Assembly (NCBI GenBank): GCA_017308375.1
Contig: JAFKEW010000054.1
Coordinates: forward strand, 1-64,000
Direction: 5' to 3'
DNA from: Alphaproteobacteria bacterium
GTDB lineage: Bacteria > Pseudomonadota > Alphaproteobacteria > Micropepsales > Micropepsaceae
DNA length: 64,000 bases
This document shows, piece after piece, positions 54,259-63,478 of the stretch; positions within the stretch are counted from its first letter, which is position 1; each line of letters starts with the position of its first letter. The notes under the pieces are model-generated. The model was not told the DNA's origin. It searched no databases and was given only the letters and a program-made list of their open reading frames with translations. A program made the position numbers and the translations under genes.

Positions 54259-55238
54259 TCGGAGAAAGCGTGCTTCAACTCATTCACCGGGGCGGCGGGG
54301 ATGCGGTAGCGCGCCAGAGCTTCCAGCCAGTGCTCACAGGTCTCTTTCTCGAAAGCGGCCTGCACCCGCTCCTCAATAAACGCCTTGTTGGCAAGGCGGC
54401 CGGGCTGTTTGAGAAACTCCTCACGGCGCAGCGCGTCATCGCCCAAAAGATCAACCAGATTGACCCAGAAATTATCGGTGATGACGGCAATGATGAGATA
54501 GCGCGTCTTGGTGCGAAACGTATTGTAGGGCACGTGCACAAAATGCCCATTCCCGGAACGGCCAGGCGATATACCGGACATCAGATACATGGTCGCCATG
54601 TAATTCAGGAGCGACAACTGACTATCGAACATGGAGATATCCACGTTCTGCCCGCGGCCGGTGACATGGCGCGCCTGCAGCGCGGCCAATACGCCCAACG
54701 CACCAAACATACCACCGGCAAGATCGCCAATCGGAATGCCCGCGCGAAGTGGCTCACCATCCGGGTATCCCGTCAATGACATGCCGCCGCCCATACCCTG
54801 AGCAACCAGATCAAACGCCGGGCGATTGGGGTCCGGCCCTGTCTCGCCAAAGCCGGAAATCGTGCAGGTGATGATGCGGGGATTGATTGCCGAAAGGCTT
54901 TGATAATCGATCTTCAGCCGCCGCGTGACGCCGGCACCGAAATTGCTCATCACGATATCGGCCTTGCGCACCAGATCGTAAAAAAGGTTCAGGCCCTTTT
55001 CCGTTTTCAGATCGATCGCAACGCTTTCCTTGTTACGGCCGAGCGTGAGGAAATAGGCGCCCATCCCCTCCTTCGAAAATTCTTTCGAGGTTTCAAGAAG
55101 CCGCCTGGTACCTTCCCCCTTCACCGGTGGTTCGATTTTGATCGTGCGCGCGCCGAGATCCGCCAACAGCATGGTGCCATATGGCCCCGAGAGCATGTGG
55201 GTCAGATCCAGAACAACGACATCTTCAAGCGCACGCAT
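54198..55238 (-). CDS. CaiB/BaiF-type CoA-transferase, C-terminally damaged
   Basis: About 346 residues are read. LDLTHMLSGPYGTMLLADLG with the catalytic Asp region near 165 (PAFDLVAQGMGGGMSLTG), and KADIVMSNFGAGVTRRL, identify a class III CoA-transferase. The usual length is about 400. The frame ends with a run not typical of the family (RRRLGRIPRGFWESS), while the conserved ending is present in another frame just beyond. The start chosen (55238) has AAGGA nine bases upstream; an ATG at 55247 is nine bases further. It would load CoA onto the substrate of this pathway, if still active. Confidence 0.8.
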   Translation of the reverse strand: MRALEDVVVLDLTHMLSGPYGTMLLADLGARTIKIEPPVKGEGTRRLLETSKEFSKEGMGAYFLTLGRNKESVAIDLKTEKGLNLFYDLVRKADIVMSNFGAGVTRRLKIDYQSLSAINPRIITCTISGFGETGPDPNRPAFDLVAQGMGGGMSLTGYPDGEPLRAGIPIGDLAGGMFGALGVLAALQARHVTGRGQNVDISMFDSQLSLLNYMATMYLMSGISPGRSGNGHFVHVPYNTFRTKTRYLIIAVITDNFWVNLVDLLGDDALRREEFLKQPGRLANKAFIEERVQAAFEKETCEHWLEALARYRIPAAPVNELKHAFSEFIPPRRRLGRIPRGFWESS

Positions 55239-55340
55239 TTGACACATCCTTTGAACAGCCCGGCACCGGAATACCTTTCCGGTGTTTCGCAGAACCGGGC
55301 ATACAACATATTTCTCAACCCATTCGATTGCGAGAGGCGC

Positions 55341-55982
55341 TTATCCCGGACCCTCATCCGCCTCGCTTCGGGCCCACGATGTACGAAGCCAATCCTGTAC
55401 ACCCGGAGAAACCGGCGCGGGAATTTCGACCACCCGCTCGGGCACGTCATCATATTCCAGCCGCAACGCCCTGGTTGCCGTTGCATGCAGGCTGTACATG
55501 TTGACGGCATAAGTCAGTATCAGAATTTCATCATCGGAAAGGTGAGCGCGAAGGCTCGCAAAAACTGCATCATGGATACGGCCGTCTTCTAGGATAAGAC
55601 CGTCGGTATAGGCAAGAACTGCGCGCTCCTGCTTGTCGAACACGTCCGACACCGTCCAGTACGGAATCGCCTTGATCTTCTCTTCCACTACGCCTGCTTT
55701 GCGGGCACTTTTGCTGTGCTGCGAAAACACAAACTGACTGGCACGCAGATAGCCCGTGCGGACCAGCGCAATCTCCCGCAGTTCAGCGTTCAAAGGGGCA
55801 TCACGAAGAGGATATGCGCTAAAGGCGCCCAATATGCCCGGAACACGGGCCCACACCGTCCACCAATTGCCTGGCGTGCCGGTCACAGTTCCCTTCGTGC
55901 GGTCAGGCCCGAATATCTCGTTCAAACGCTGAGCCAGCTCCGCCGGCATAGTGTCAAATGAAAGCCCCTTTATTCTGGGCAT
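55341..55982 (-). CDS. Carboxymuconolactone decarboxylase-family protein
   Basis: A 213-residue all-helical protein. AGGAGG six bases before the ATG at 55982 sets the start. GTPGNWWTVWARVPGIL near residue 35, EIALVRTGYLRASQFVFSQH near residue 70 and IPYWTVSDVFDKQERAVLAY mark the CMD/AhpD-like family; the usual Cys pair is absent, so peroxidase activity is unlikely. It is a paralogue of the protein at 62681-63343. It follows the MFS gene by 10 bp. Confidence 0.88.
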   Translation of the reverse strand: MPRIKGLSFDTMPAELAQRLNEIFGPDRTKGTVTGTPGNWWTVWARVPGILGAFSAYPLRDAPLNAELREIALVRTGYLRASQFVFSQHSKSARKAGVVEEKIKAIPYWTVSDVFDKQERAVLAYTDGLILEDGRIHDAVFASLRAHLSDDEILILTYAVNMYSLHATATRALRLEYDDVPERVVEIPAPVSPGVQDWLRTSWARSEADEGPG

Positions 55983-55992
55983 TGAGGACCTC

Positions 55993-57423
55993 CTATGCCC
56001 TTGCCGCCGAAGCGGTGCCGGCGCCATCTTCCGCCCAGGCTTCGGCACGTGCGAGGCTCTCGCGGAACGGCTTCAACCCAAGCCACAGAATAACGATCAC
56101 GATCGGCAATATCAGTGCTACGGCGGTCGATAGCGAATAGCCGACAGCGCCTTCGGAGCCATACCCATAGTCCGTGATCAGGGCCACGAAAGTCGGCCCC
56201 AACCCAAGCCCCATGATGTTTGCCGCAAACAGATAGATGGCCAGCACCTGCGCGCGCATCTGGTTCGGCGTAATGACCTGAAGCGCTGCAACGCCAACCG
56301 CAACAGGAAAGCTGCTCAACAATGTACAGACAGCAAGGAGCGCCAGCGACAATTCCGCCGTCGGCATCAGCGTACAAAGGAATTGTGGGATCGCAATCAC
56401 TACGCAGACGATCAACGGCACGCGAAAATAAGCGTCCACATAACCCTTTGCCAGCAGCCGCTCCGCAAACCGGGCACCCAGAACAACACCGGCGGCGCCA
56501 AGCGTTCCCACCATCAGACCATAGACATATCCGATGTCATGCGCTTCCCAGCCATGGATACGGATAAAGTAAGAGGGCATCCAGGCCACTGTTCCAAAAC
56601 CCAGGATCGAATGGATTGAGAATGCGGCATAGTGCGCGCCGAAGGCGCCTTTGTTCAGACGCAGGAATGCCCACAACTCCGACAGCGTTGCACCCTTGGC
56701 GGCCGGGCCGGACTTGCCATCCATCAAGCCGCGGCGGACAGGCTCCCGCACAAAACTGAGCGGTATCAAGACGAGTATCCCGATCGCGCCGACGGCCAGG
56801 AAAGTCGTCTGCCAAGGGGCGATCTGTCCGAAAAACGGCAAGACCGGCGGCGGCATCTGCGCAATCAGCTCGATCACCAACCCACCGACCACAAGCGCAA
56901 GCCCGGCTCCGACATATTGCGCACCGGAATAAACGCTAAGCGCACGGGCCAGACGATCCCGCGAGAAATAATCGCTGATCATCGATGTGGCCGAAGGGCC
57001 AAGCGTCGCTTCCCCCACACCCACGGATACACGGGCGAGAAACAACTGGAGAAAATTGCGCGTGAGGCCGCAGCTCATCGTCGCAAGGCTCCAAAACACA
57101 ACGCCGATCATGATGATGCGCTTGCGATTGGAGCGATCCGCCAGCCGCCCGATAACGAGGCCAAACACGACATAAAAAAGAACGAAGGCAAACCCGGCCA
57201 GCAGGCTGACCTGTGTATCGCTGAGACCGAAGTCCTTCTTTATCGGCGCAAAAAGGAGTGTCGGGATGAGCCGTTCGACATACGACACCATATTGGTGAG
57301 CGCCAATGCCGAAACGACGAACCAGGCGTAAATTGCGCTTGGATATTCCTGTGCCGGAACGCCCGCACCATTGTGCAGCCGCTCGTCCGCCACATCCTGC
57401 ACGGCTTCGGGTGAAGTGGTCAT
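55993..57423 (-). CDS. MFS transporter, spinster-like
   Basis: A 476-residue protein with 12 predicted helices. FVVSALALTNMVSYVERLIP in helix 1, the MFS motif IGRLADRSNRKR between helices 2 and 3, and GVGEATLGPSATSMISDYF in helix 4-5 match the spinster/aromatic acid exporter-importer group. It probably carries the substrate across the inner membrane. It lies 12 bp after the VOC gene in the same leftward operon. Confidence 0.92.
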   Translation of the reverse strand: MTTSPEAVQDVADERLHNGAGVPAQEYPSAIYAWFVVSALALTNMVSYVERLIPTLLFAPIKKDFGLSDTQVSLLAGFAFVLFYVVFGLVIGRLADRSNRKRIIMIGVVFWSLATMSCGLTRNFLQLFLARVSVGVGEATLGPSATSMISDYFSRDRLARALSVYSGAQYVGAGLALVVGGLVIELIAQMPPPVLPFFGQIAPWQTTFLAVGAIGILVLIPLSFVREPVRRGLMDGKSGPAAKGATLSELWAFLRLNKGAFGAHYAAFSIHSILGFGTVAWMPSYFIRIHGWEAHDIGYVYGLMVGTLGAAGVVLGARFAERLLAKGYVDAYFRVPLIVCVVIAIPQFLCTLMPTAELSLALLAVCTLLSSFPVAVGVAALQVITPNQMRAQVLAIYLFAANIMGLGLGPTFVALITDYGYGSEGAVGYSLSTAVALILPIVIVILWLGLKPFRESLARAEAWAEDGAGTASAARA

Positions 57424-57435
57424 AAAGAGTTCGTC

Positions 57436-58038
57436 TTATCCGGGCCGCGCAACAGAAACATCCCGTTTCAGGGCGACACGTTCGCCGGATTCGTTGACGG
57501 GCTCATGGCGGACGTCGGTATCGTCAAAGGCACGCGTCAACGCCGCGAATTCCAGATGTATGCCATTGGGATCACGAAAATAGATTGACCGAATCCAGGT
57601 TGCATCACTGACTTCAGCCGATCCGTGCCGGTCAGTATCCTCGTGATTCAAAACCTTGATCTTTACACCCTTGCCCCGAAGGCGTTCTGCATAAGCGTCG
57701 AATTTTTCCAGCGGAATGCTGATGGCCAGATGGTTCATCGAGGCATGCGCGGTTTGCGATCCGACGGTCGCGTAGTCCGGATGCATCGATGCAATGCCCG
57801 GCGCAGCTTTGGGCGCGTTTGGAAACCAGAAGAACGCAACCGTGTCGCCGTTTCCACAATCGAAGAAGAAGTGCTGGCCACGACCGTTCGGAAGATCGAG
57901 GGTCTTGACCAGCTTCATCTCCAAAACGCGGGTGTAGAAGTCGACCGTTTCAGCCATGTCCCTGCAAACGAGGGCGACATGATTGACGCCACGGAACTCA
58001 AACGCTTCTTCGCCGTGAGACCCCTCAGCGCTGGTCAT
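57436..58038 (-). CDS. VOC-family (glyoxalase/extradiol dioxygenase-like) protein
   Basis: A 200-residue protein with two beta-alpha-beta-beta-beta modules. GVNHVALVCRDMAETVDFYT has the first metal His, MNHLAISIPLEKFDAYAERL the second, and YFRDPNGIHLEFAA the metal Glu. It could be a ring-cleaving dioxygenase, an isomerase or a glyoxalase. First gene of the MFS-CMD-CaiB-lyase operon; GGGAG eight bases before the ATG. A close paralogue is at 61981-62565. Confidence 0.9.
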   Translation of the reverse strand: MTSAEGSHGEEAFEFRGVNHVALVCRDMAETVDFYTRVLEMKLVKTLDLPNGRGQHFFFDCGNGDTVAFFWFPNAPKAAPGIASMHPDYATVGSQTAHASMNHLAISIPLEKFDAYAERLRGKGVKIKVLNHEDTDRHGSAEVSDATWIRSIYFRDPNGIHLEFAALTRAFDDTDVRHEPVNESGERVALKRDVSVARPG

Positions 58039-58099
58039 CTTCTAGACTCCCTTTCGTTCATTCCTCCACCGCCGGCGTTTTCGCCATTGCGTTTGCCCC

Positions 58100-58330
58100 C
58101 TATTCCGCCGGCGCATCGAACTTCACGTTCAGATTGATCCCGAACGTGCGCGGATCGGCGAAGTAGAGTTGCGTGAAGTCGTTGGTGCTCGGAACGGCCG
58201 ACAGCAGGTGAACCTTGCCGGTGATGTTCTTCGCCCACAGCGAAATACCATAGTGCCCGATCGGGTCGGTATAGGTCAAACCGCCGCTCAGTATCGTATA
58301 AGCCAGCTGGGTGCCATATCGGAGACCGGA
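58100..58330 (-). pseudogene. C-terminal remnant of a TonB-dependent receptor
   Basis: About 70 codons match the last strands of the receptor at 58694-61009: GISLWAKNITG, LLSAVPS, FTQLYFADPRTFGINLNVKF. The similarity ends near 58330 and nothing upstream on the minus strand continues a barrel. It is a fragment left after deletion or rearrangement, next to the VOC gene. Confidence 0.8.
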
Positions 58331-58339
58331 CCACCTCAC

Positions 58340-58693
58340 TCAATTGATCCACCATCCGAGGGCTCCGACGAGGCAGACGGCTGAGAAGGAAGAAGGCGTC
58401 TGCACGCTTGAGGCATCCGGACGTCACGATGCCAACCCAATAGAGCCTCGCCGTGTTGCACTTCGTTATTAATACATTAACGGCCTGCAAATATGATCCA
58501 AGCCTGTGTGTTCGTTGTGCAACATGTTGCAACCGAATGAGCGTCGGACGGTCGAACCTGCCCGCGCGGACGCTTTCCCCGTTGCCCCATTTCCTTAGAA
58601 TACTTATCAATCCCACGCAGAGAATCAAGCGGATCTCCGATCACGGGGCCTTGAGAAGGGTACGCCGTGAGAACATTGTTAGAGGGATACACC
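58340..58693. other. Intergenic region with operator-like palindrome, upstream of TonB receptor
   Basis: No supported gene. It holds the break point of the receptor remnant and the upstream region of the intact receptor. TGCAACATGTTGCA at 58518-58531 is a perfect 14-bp palindrome about 165 bp before the receptor start, a possible repressor site. AT-rich sequence at 58465-58490 could contain the promoter, but no clear -35/-10 pair is seen. Confidence 0.4.
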
Positions 58694-61009
58694 ATGAATA
58701 TCCGGTCTGCCCTGATGATGGGCGCAGTGTCTGGCGTTGTTATGTCGATGAGTGGGGTCGCGCTGGCCCAAAGCACGGACACTGGCGGAATAGAAACAGT
58801 CACAGTCTCGGCGCGCCAATATTCGGAATCGATCCAAACTGCGCCGTTGTCGGTAACTGCACTCAGCGCAAACGACCTTGAGGGCCTGTTCGTCCAGAAT
58901 CTTGCCGACGTCAATCACCAGGCACCAAACTTCACCATTCAGGGGGTAGGCGCCATTCACCGCAATGCGGCGGTCGTCTTCTCGCGCGGCATCGGATACG
59001 CCGGTGTCGACATGGGACAGGATCCCGCAGTGGGCGTGTCGGTCAACGGCGTGTTCATGCCGAGCAACATCGGCATGCTGAGCAATACGCTCGACGTCGA
59101 CAATATCCAGATATTGCGCGGCCCGCAGGGCACGCTGTTCGGCAAAAATACCGTCGGCGGCGTCGTCAACATCACGACGAAACTGCCGGGCGATGTCTAT
59201 AGCGTAGAAGCTATGGTTCGTGTCGGAAATTTCGGACGGCTCGACTTCTTCGGCGCCGCGGACATTCCGATCGATGATACGCTGGCGGCGCGCATCACAC
59301 TTCAAAGCCAGACCTCTGGCGGCCCATTCAAGAACGCCTATACCCCGACGACCAGCACCCCGACCATTGCCAAGCATCTGGGTGGCGATGATATCAAAAC
59401 AATCCGTGGCACACTGTTGTGGAATCCGGTTTCCAACTTTACGGCAACCCTGGTGGGCTCATACTCGAAAGATCGCAGCACGTCGGTCGGCGGTCAGAAC
59501 GGTTCGATCCCCTGTTCTTACGCGACGGACCCGGCCTATCATGGCTATTGCGACGCCCTCGCCACATATTTTGGCCACCCCGGTTTCGACTACCGTACGC
59601 CCGGTCAGCCGTATCCACTCGGCCCCAATGCGCCTTACACAGTGTACCGCAATTTCCCGAGCGGGGACTATCAGGATACGACCAGCGTCTCGCTGAATGC
59701 GCGCTACCATACGGATATGTTCGATGTGGTGTCGGTGACGGGTTTCGTTCGCAATGGCAATTTGAGCTACAGCGACTATGACAACACCGAGCTGGATTTC
59801 TTCGAATCGACCTTCGGTCTCGATAACCGGCAGTGGAGTCAGGAATTTCGCCTCGAATCGAACGGCGATTCACCTCTGAAGTGGGTGGCCGGCGCGATCT
59901 ATGTCGCGAAGACCTGGAGCGGATCCCAGTTGTTCACCTCGACCTTTCCGACACTCGACAACTACATCGATTATGCCAAGCAGAACGATGCTTCAGTCGC
60001 GGGCTTCTTTCAGGCAGACTATAATGTAACGTCAGCCTTGCAGTTGACGGCAGGCGTTCGCTACACGAACGAGCGCAAAGATATCGAGCGGGTCAATTCG
60101 CACCTCAACTCGCTGCCGCTGACGCCTTGCGATCCGTCAATCCCGAATTTTACGACCATCAACCCGGCCAGTGTCGTTCCGAACATGGCCTGTACGTACA
60201 ATTTCAAGAAATCGTGGGGCAACGCGACATACCACATTGGTGCAAACTATCAGATCGACCCGGACAAGATGCTCTATGCGAGCTTCTCCACCGGTTTCGT
60301 GGCTGGTGGATTCAATACGCGCGTAGACTCCGAATTCCTGACAGGAACGCCCTATTCGCCTGAAACTGCGCAGGCATGGGAAATCGGCCTGAAATCGGAC
60401 TGGTATGATCACCGTCTGCGGGTCAATGCGGCTGCCTTCCTGAACAAATATTCCAACATGCAGGTTGGCGCATTCATTCCTGGCGGCGGTCTACAGCAGG
60501 CCATTGTCAATAACGCCTATGAACGGGCGCAGGGGGTGGAGCTCGAGATAACTGCAATTCCGGTCGAGCATCTGACTCTGAAGGCAAGCGTCGGCCTGCT
60601 TGACGCCAACTATACGAGCTTCAACGCGAACGTGTTTGGGACAGGAACGGCAGACTATTCCTTCTTGCGCCCGGGCTTTGCGCCAAAGTGGACGATGAAT
60701 TATTCCGCGTCCTACGACTTCGACCTCAATGGACACGGCGTCTTGACGCCGTCTGCTTCGGTGCAGATTGAAACGTCGCATTTCACGAACCTGACAAACA
60801 ATCCGGTCGGTTTCCAGCCTACCTATGCGACGGTCGACGCCAGCCTCGTCTACAGTGAACCCCAGGGCCGCTGGCAGGTCGCGCTGTGGGGCAAGAACCT
60901 GAACAATGCCCTATATCGTCTCTCCGCGGTGCCGAGCTCGGGTTATTTCACCCAGCTTTATTTCGCCAACCCGGCGACCTATGGCATGGATTTGACCTTC
61001 AAGATGTGA
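58694..61009 (+). CDS. TonB-dependent outer-membrane receptor
   Basis: A 771-residue protein. GAGGG seven bases before the ATG at 58694 sets the start, followed by a signal peptide ending in GVALA. The TonB-box-like ETVTVSA lies at about residue 36, the plug domain has LQILRGPQGTLFGKNTVGG-type sequence (ILRGPQGTLFGKN near 140), and the rest is a 22-strand barrel rich in aromatic girdle residues. It imports an unknown ligand for the catabolic genes. The last strand ends in Met, not the usual Phe. A C-terminal remnant of a sister copy lies upstream. Confidence 0.95.
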   Translation: MNIRSALMMGAVSGVVMSMSGVALAQSTDTGGIETVTVSARQYSESIQTAPLSVTALSANDLEGLFVQNLADVNHQAPNFTIQGVGAIHRNAAVVFSRGIGYAGVDMGQDPAVGVSVNGVFMPSNIGMLSNTLDVDNIQILRGPQGTLFGKNTVGGVVNITTKLPGDVYSVEAMVRVGNFGRLDFFGAADIPIDDTLAARITLQSQTSGGPFKNAYTPTTSTPTIAKHLGGDDIKTIRGTLLWNPVSNFTATLVGSYSKDRSTSVGGQNGSIPCSYATDPAYHGYCDALATYFGHPGFDYRTPGQPYPLGPNAPYTVYRNFPSGDYQDTTSVSLNARYHTDMFDVVSVTGFVRNGNLSYSDYDNTELDFFESTFGLDNRQWSQEFRLESNGDSPLKWVAGAIYVAKTWSGSQLFTSTFPTLDNYIDYAKQNDASVAGFFQADYNVTSALQLTAGVRYTNERKDIERVNSHLNSLPLTPCDPSIPNFTTINPASVVPNMACTYNFKKSWGNATYHIGANYQIDPDKMLYASFSTGFVAGGFNTRVDSEFLTGTPYSPETAQAWEIGLKSDWYDHRLRVNAAAFLNKYSNMQVGAFIPGGGLQQAIVNNAYERAQGVELEITAIPVEHLTLKASVGLLDANYTSFNANVFGTGTADYSFLRPGFAPKWTMNYSASYDFDLNGHGVLTPSASVQIETSHFTNLTNNPVGFQPTYATVDASLVYSEPQGRWQVALWGKNLNNALYRLSAVPSSGYFTQLYFANPATYGMDLTFKM

Positions 61010-61030
61010 CCTGACGGTCAGCAGATTTTT

Positions 61031-61067
61031 GGGGGGCGCAGCTCGTCTGACGCCCCCCTTTTTTTGA
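61031..61067 (+). terminator. Rho-independent terminator of the TonB receptor gene
   Basis: GGGGGGCG pairs with CGCCCCCC across a 12-base loop, followed by nine Ts, 22 bp after the receptor stop. Confidence 0.82.
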
Positions 61068-61279
61068 TCAGCACCGAATGGAAGAAGATATCGAGTGCTC
61101 GGCATCAGCGCTTCTGAGACAGGCTTAGAGGCTTGATGAGCGAAGAATTTCTGGCCCATTTAACCACCAGGGACTGGAGATAAGTCAGAAATCCGGAACT
61201 GTAGAATCGTCGTCCGAGCGGCTTGTGAAGAGCAAGCCGCCGGACAACCCGCAAGCACCATTCGTCGAAAGAGAAGATT

Positions 61280-61850
61280 CGTATCGCCCTGGAGATGGCC
61301 TGCGTGGCGCAGTTTGCCCGCCCGGTGCGCAAGGCGCGGCTGGCCAACGGGAAGTGCACACTTACTGTCAACAGTGTGCCGAGCTTTGCCGCTTGCTGGC
61401 TTCTGCCGCGATTGCCCGCCTTTTACCGAGAGCACCCTGGAATACAGCTCGAGATCAATGTTGTCGGCAATCCAGGGCAACCGATCGATATTGATCGTCA
61501 GCCGGCGTCCGGAAGGGTGACCCGAATGGCTTCAGGGTGCAGCCGGGAACGGCGCAAATATCACCGGAATGGACCCGGCAGCGGGGCCGAAATTCGACAC
61601 GATCCAAACGGCAACATCGGCCGCGATTGAGGAATGGGGGATTGGGGGTCGCGATGGGGCGCAGGCCACTGATCGATAGCACCCGCGCCGACGGCCTGTT
61701 GGTCGCACCCTTCGGCCTCAAAATCCTCAGCAAGGCGGCTTACTGGCTGATCTTGCAGGCCGGGAACGCGGGCGGCGCTGATCGTCGAAAAATTGGCAAT
61801 GACCCGGCAATGGCTACGCCGGGAACTGGCTGTGGGAGACAGAGCCGCAG
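61280..61850 (+). pseudogene. Degraded LysR-family (GcvA-type) regulator gene
   Basis: Pieces of a LysR effector domain occur in all three + frames: LTVNSVPSFAACWLLPRLPAF and PGIQLEI (near 61360-61450), GLGVAMGRRPLIDS and VAPFG then AAYWLI (near 61640-61755), and TRQWLRREL (near 61800). The DNA-binding helix-turn-helix is missing and several frameshifts separate the blocks. It cannot make a working protein. Confidence 0.75.
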
Positions 61851-61921
61851 GGCTATGCCGCCGTCTCCAAAGTGGCCGCCCGGCCCGCAACATACGCGTT
61901 CAAACAGGTACCCAAATAACA

Positions 61922-61956
61922 AGGGCGCGGCTGCCCATGTCAGGCAGCCGCGCCCT
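61922..61956 (-). terminator. Hairpin terminator of the second VOC gene
   Basis: A 14-bp perfect stem (AGGGCGCGGCTGCC with GGCAGCCGCGCCCT) and seven-base loop, 24 bp after the VOC stop on the minus strand, followed by a T-rich tail. Confidence 0.8.
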
Positions 61957-61980
61957 ATTCAACCTCATGAATTGCGGCGC

Positions 61981-62565
61981 TTACTCCGCAGGTTCCATGA
62001 CCAGTGTTTTCTTTTTGCCCTGCGCATCCACCGGTTCGTGGCGAACATCGACCTTCGGATCGAGCACGCGCGTCCATGCTGCGAATTCCAGACAAATACC
62101 GTCCGGATCAGAGAAATAGATCGAACGCACGAATGTTGACGGCGAAATTTCGGGGCTCACCTGACGCTCCGAATCGTCGTGGTTCATGATCTTCGTTGCT
62201 TTGATGCCGCGGGCGATCAGCTTCTGATAATATTCGTCGATCTTCTCCGCCGGCACGTTGAGCGCGACGTGATTCATCGAACCGTGCCCCGAGGCGATGG
62301 ACCCTTCACCGGGCAGGTTGGCCGCAGACGAGACGCCGGGTGCCGCTTCGGGCGCATTCGGGAACCAGAAGAATGCAAGCGAGTCGCCATTCCCGATATC
62401 GAAGAAAAAATGCTGCCCCATCCCGTTGGGAAGGTCGATCGTCTTGATCAGCGGCATGCCCAGGACGTTGGAATAGAAGTCAACAGTGCGCGCCATATCC
62501 TTGCACACGAGGGCGAGGTGGTTGACGCCTTGAATGTCGAAAACCTTGTTCTGCAGATTGGCCAT
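61981..62565 (-). CDS. VOC-family protein, paralogue of the one at 57436-58038
   Basis: A 194-residue protein with the same two-module layout: GVNHLALVCKDMARTVDFYS, MNHVALNVPAEKIDEYYQKL and YFSDPDGICLEFAAWTR carry the metal residues. Identity with the first copy is high over the whole length. AGGGAG nine bases before the ATG. It is divergent from the CMD-like gene at 62681, with which it shares a 115 bp control region. Substrate unknown; extradiol cleavage or isomerisation are options. Confidence 0.9.
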   Translation of the reverse strand: MANLQNKVFDIQGVNHLALVCKDMARTVDFYSNVLGMPLIKTIDLPNGMGQHFFFDIGNGDSLAFFWFPNAPEAAPGVSSAANLPGEGSIASGHGSMNHVALNVPAEKIDEYYQKLIARGIKATKIMNHDDSERQVSPEISPSTFVRSIYFSDPDGICLEFAAWTRVLDPKVDVRHEPVDAQGKKKTLVMEPAE

Positions 62566-62680
62566 GTGATGTTTCTCCCTGGAGAGCCGGACTTCTTCAT
62601 AACACTTTTTGCAACCGCGGACTATATAGAATTCTAAGCAATCCGTCTAAAACAGACCAGGTTCAAAAGGAGGAATATCA

Positions 62681-63343
62681 ATGCCCAGACTGCGACAGGT
62701 CCCTCTTTCCGAGGCAACTGAAAATGTAAGAAAATTTTACAAGCAGCTTTTTGGCGACAGGGACCCGGTGGCGGAGCCGGGAACCGCGACCGGGACCCCC
62801 GGCAATTGGTGGACAGTGTTCGCATTGGTTCCGGCGATCTTCGATCACGCGACAGCCCAGTTCGGCATGTTCGGCATGTTTTCCGATCGCAGCGTCAGCA
62901 AGCTGGACCCCAAGGTTCGGGAAATCGCCCTGCTCCGGACCGGATTCGCCGTCGGTAGCCAGTTTGTCTTCTCCCAGCATTGCAAAGCGGGACGGCGGAA
63001 CGGCCTTTCAGAGGAAAAGATTGCCGCTATCCCCGACTGGGGTGTTTCCGATGTTTTCTCTCCGCTTGAAAGGGCCGTCCTGGCCTATACGGACTGCCTC
63101 GTTCTGCAGCATGGCCGCGTGCCGGACGGGACGTTTAACGCCCTGCACAGCCTGATATCGGAAGAAGATATCCTCGAGCTAAGCTACCACGTCATGGCCT
63201 ACAACCTGCACGCGGTGATGTGTAAGGCGCTCAAACTGGAATTTGACGATGTGCCGGAGCGGATTCGTGAACTCCCTGTTCCGAAGGACGGAAAGCTGAC
63301 AGCCGATTGGGCCGGTGCGGCCTGGGCGAAGCAGGAAGGGTAA
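62681..63343 (+). CDS. Carboxymuconolactone decarboxylase-family protein, paralogue of 55341-55982
   Basis: A 220-residue all-helical protein; AGGAGG seven bases before the ATG. GTPGNWWTVFALVPAIF, EIALLRTGFAVGSQFVFSQH and IPDWGVSDVFSPLERAVLAY align with the first copy, and the single Cys in QHCKAGRR replaces its Ser. It is followed 135 bp later by a TonB receptor gene. Together with the divergent VOC gene it forms the second copy of the module. Confidence 0.9.
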   Translation: MPRLRQVPLSEATENVRKFYKQLFGDRDPVAEPGTATGTPGNWWTVFALVPAIFDHATAQFGMFGMFSDRSVSKLDPKVREIALLRTGFAVGSQFVFSQHCKAGRRNGLSEEKIAAIPDWGVSDVFSPLERAVLAYTDCLVLQHGRVPDGTFNALHSLISEEDILELSYHVMAYNLHAVMCKALKLEFDDVPERIRELPVPKDGKLTADWAGAAWAKQEG

Positions 63344-63388
63344 AGTTCCTGTAGCGACTGTTACACAAACGCCATAGCAGAAAAAAAT

Positions 63389-63419
63389 CCCATGCGTGCC
63401 ATTGAACGGTGCGCATGGG
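63389..63419. repeat. 12-bp hairpin between CMD gene and TonB receptor gene
   Basis: CCCATGCGTGCC pairs with GGTGCGCATGGG (ten Watson-Crick pairs and two G-U) across a seven-base loop, with seven As before it. Read leftward it looks like a terminator with a T-run; read rightward it has none, so it may instead be an operator or an RNA structure before the receptor gene. Confidence 0.5.
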
Positions 63420-63478
63420 GACGCTATTTCGCACCCTTAGCATCCTAATGATTTTGTGTAGCGATGCAGGGGGAAAAT

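Noticed and set aside
58035..58628. 197-codon leftward frame across the receptor remnant
   Set aside because: It is in a different frame from the receptor similarity, and its sequence has no recognisable domain.
61070..61371. Leftward frames overlapping the LysR remnant
   Set aside because: They are antisense to the degraded regulator and show no family features.
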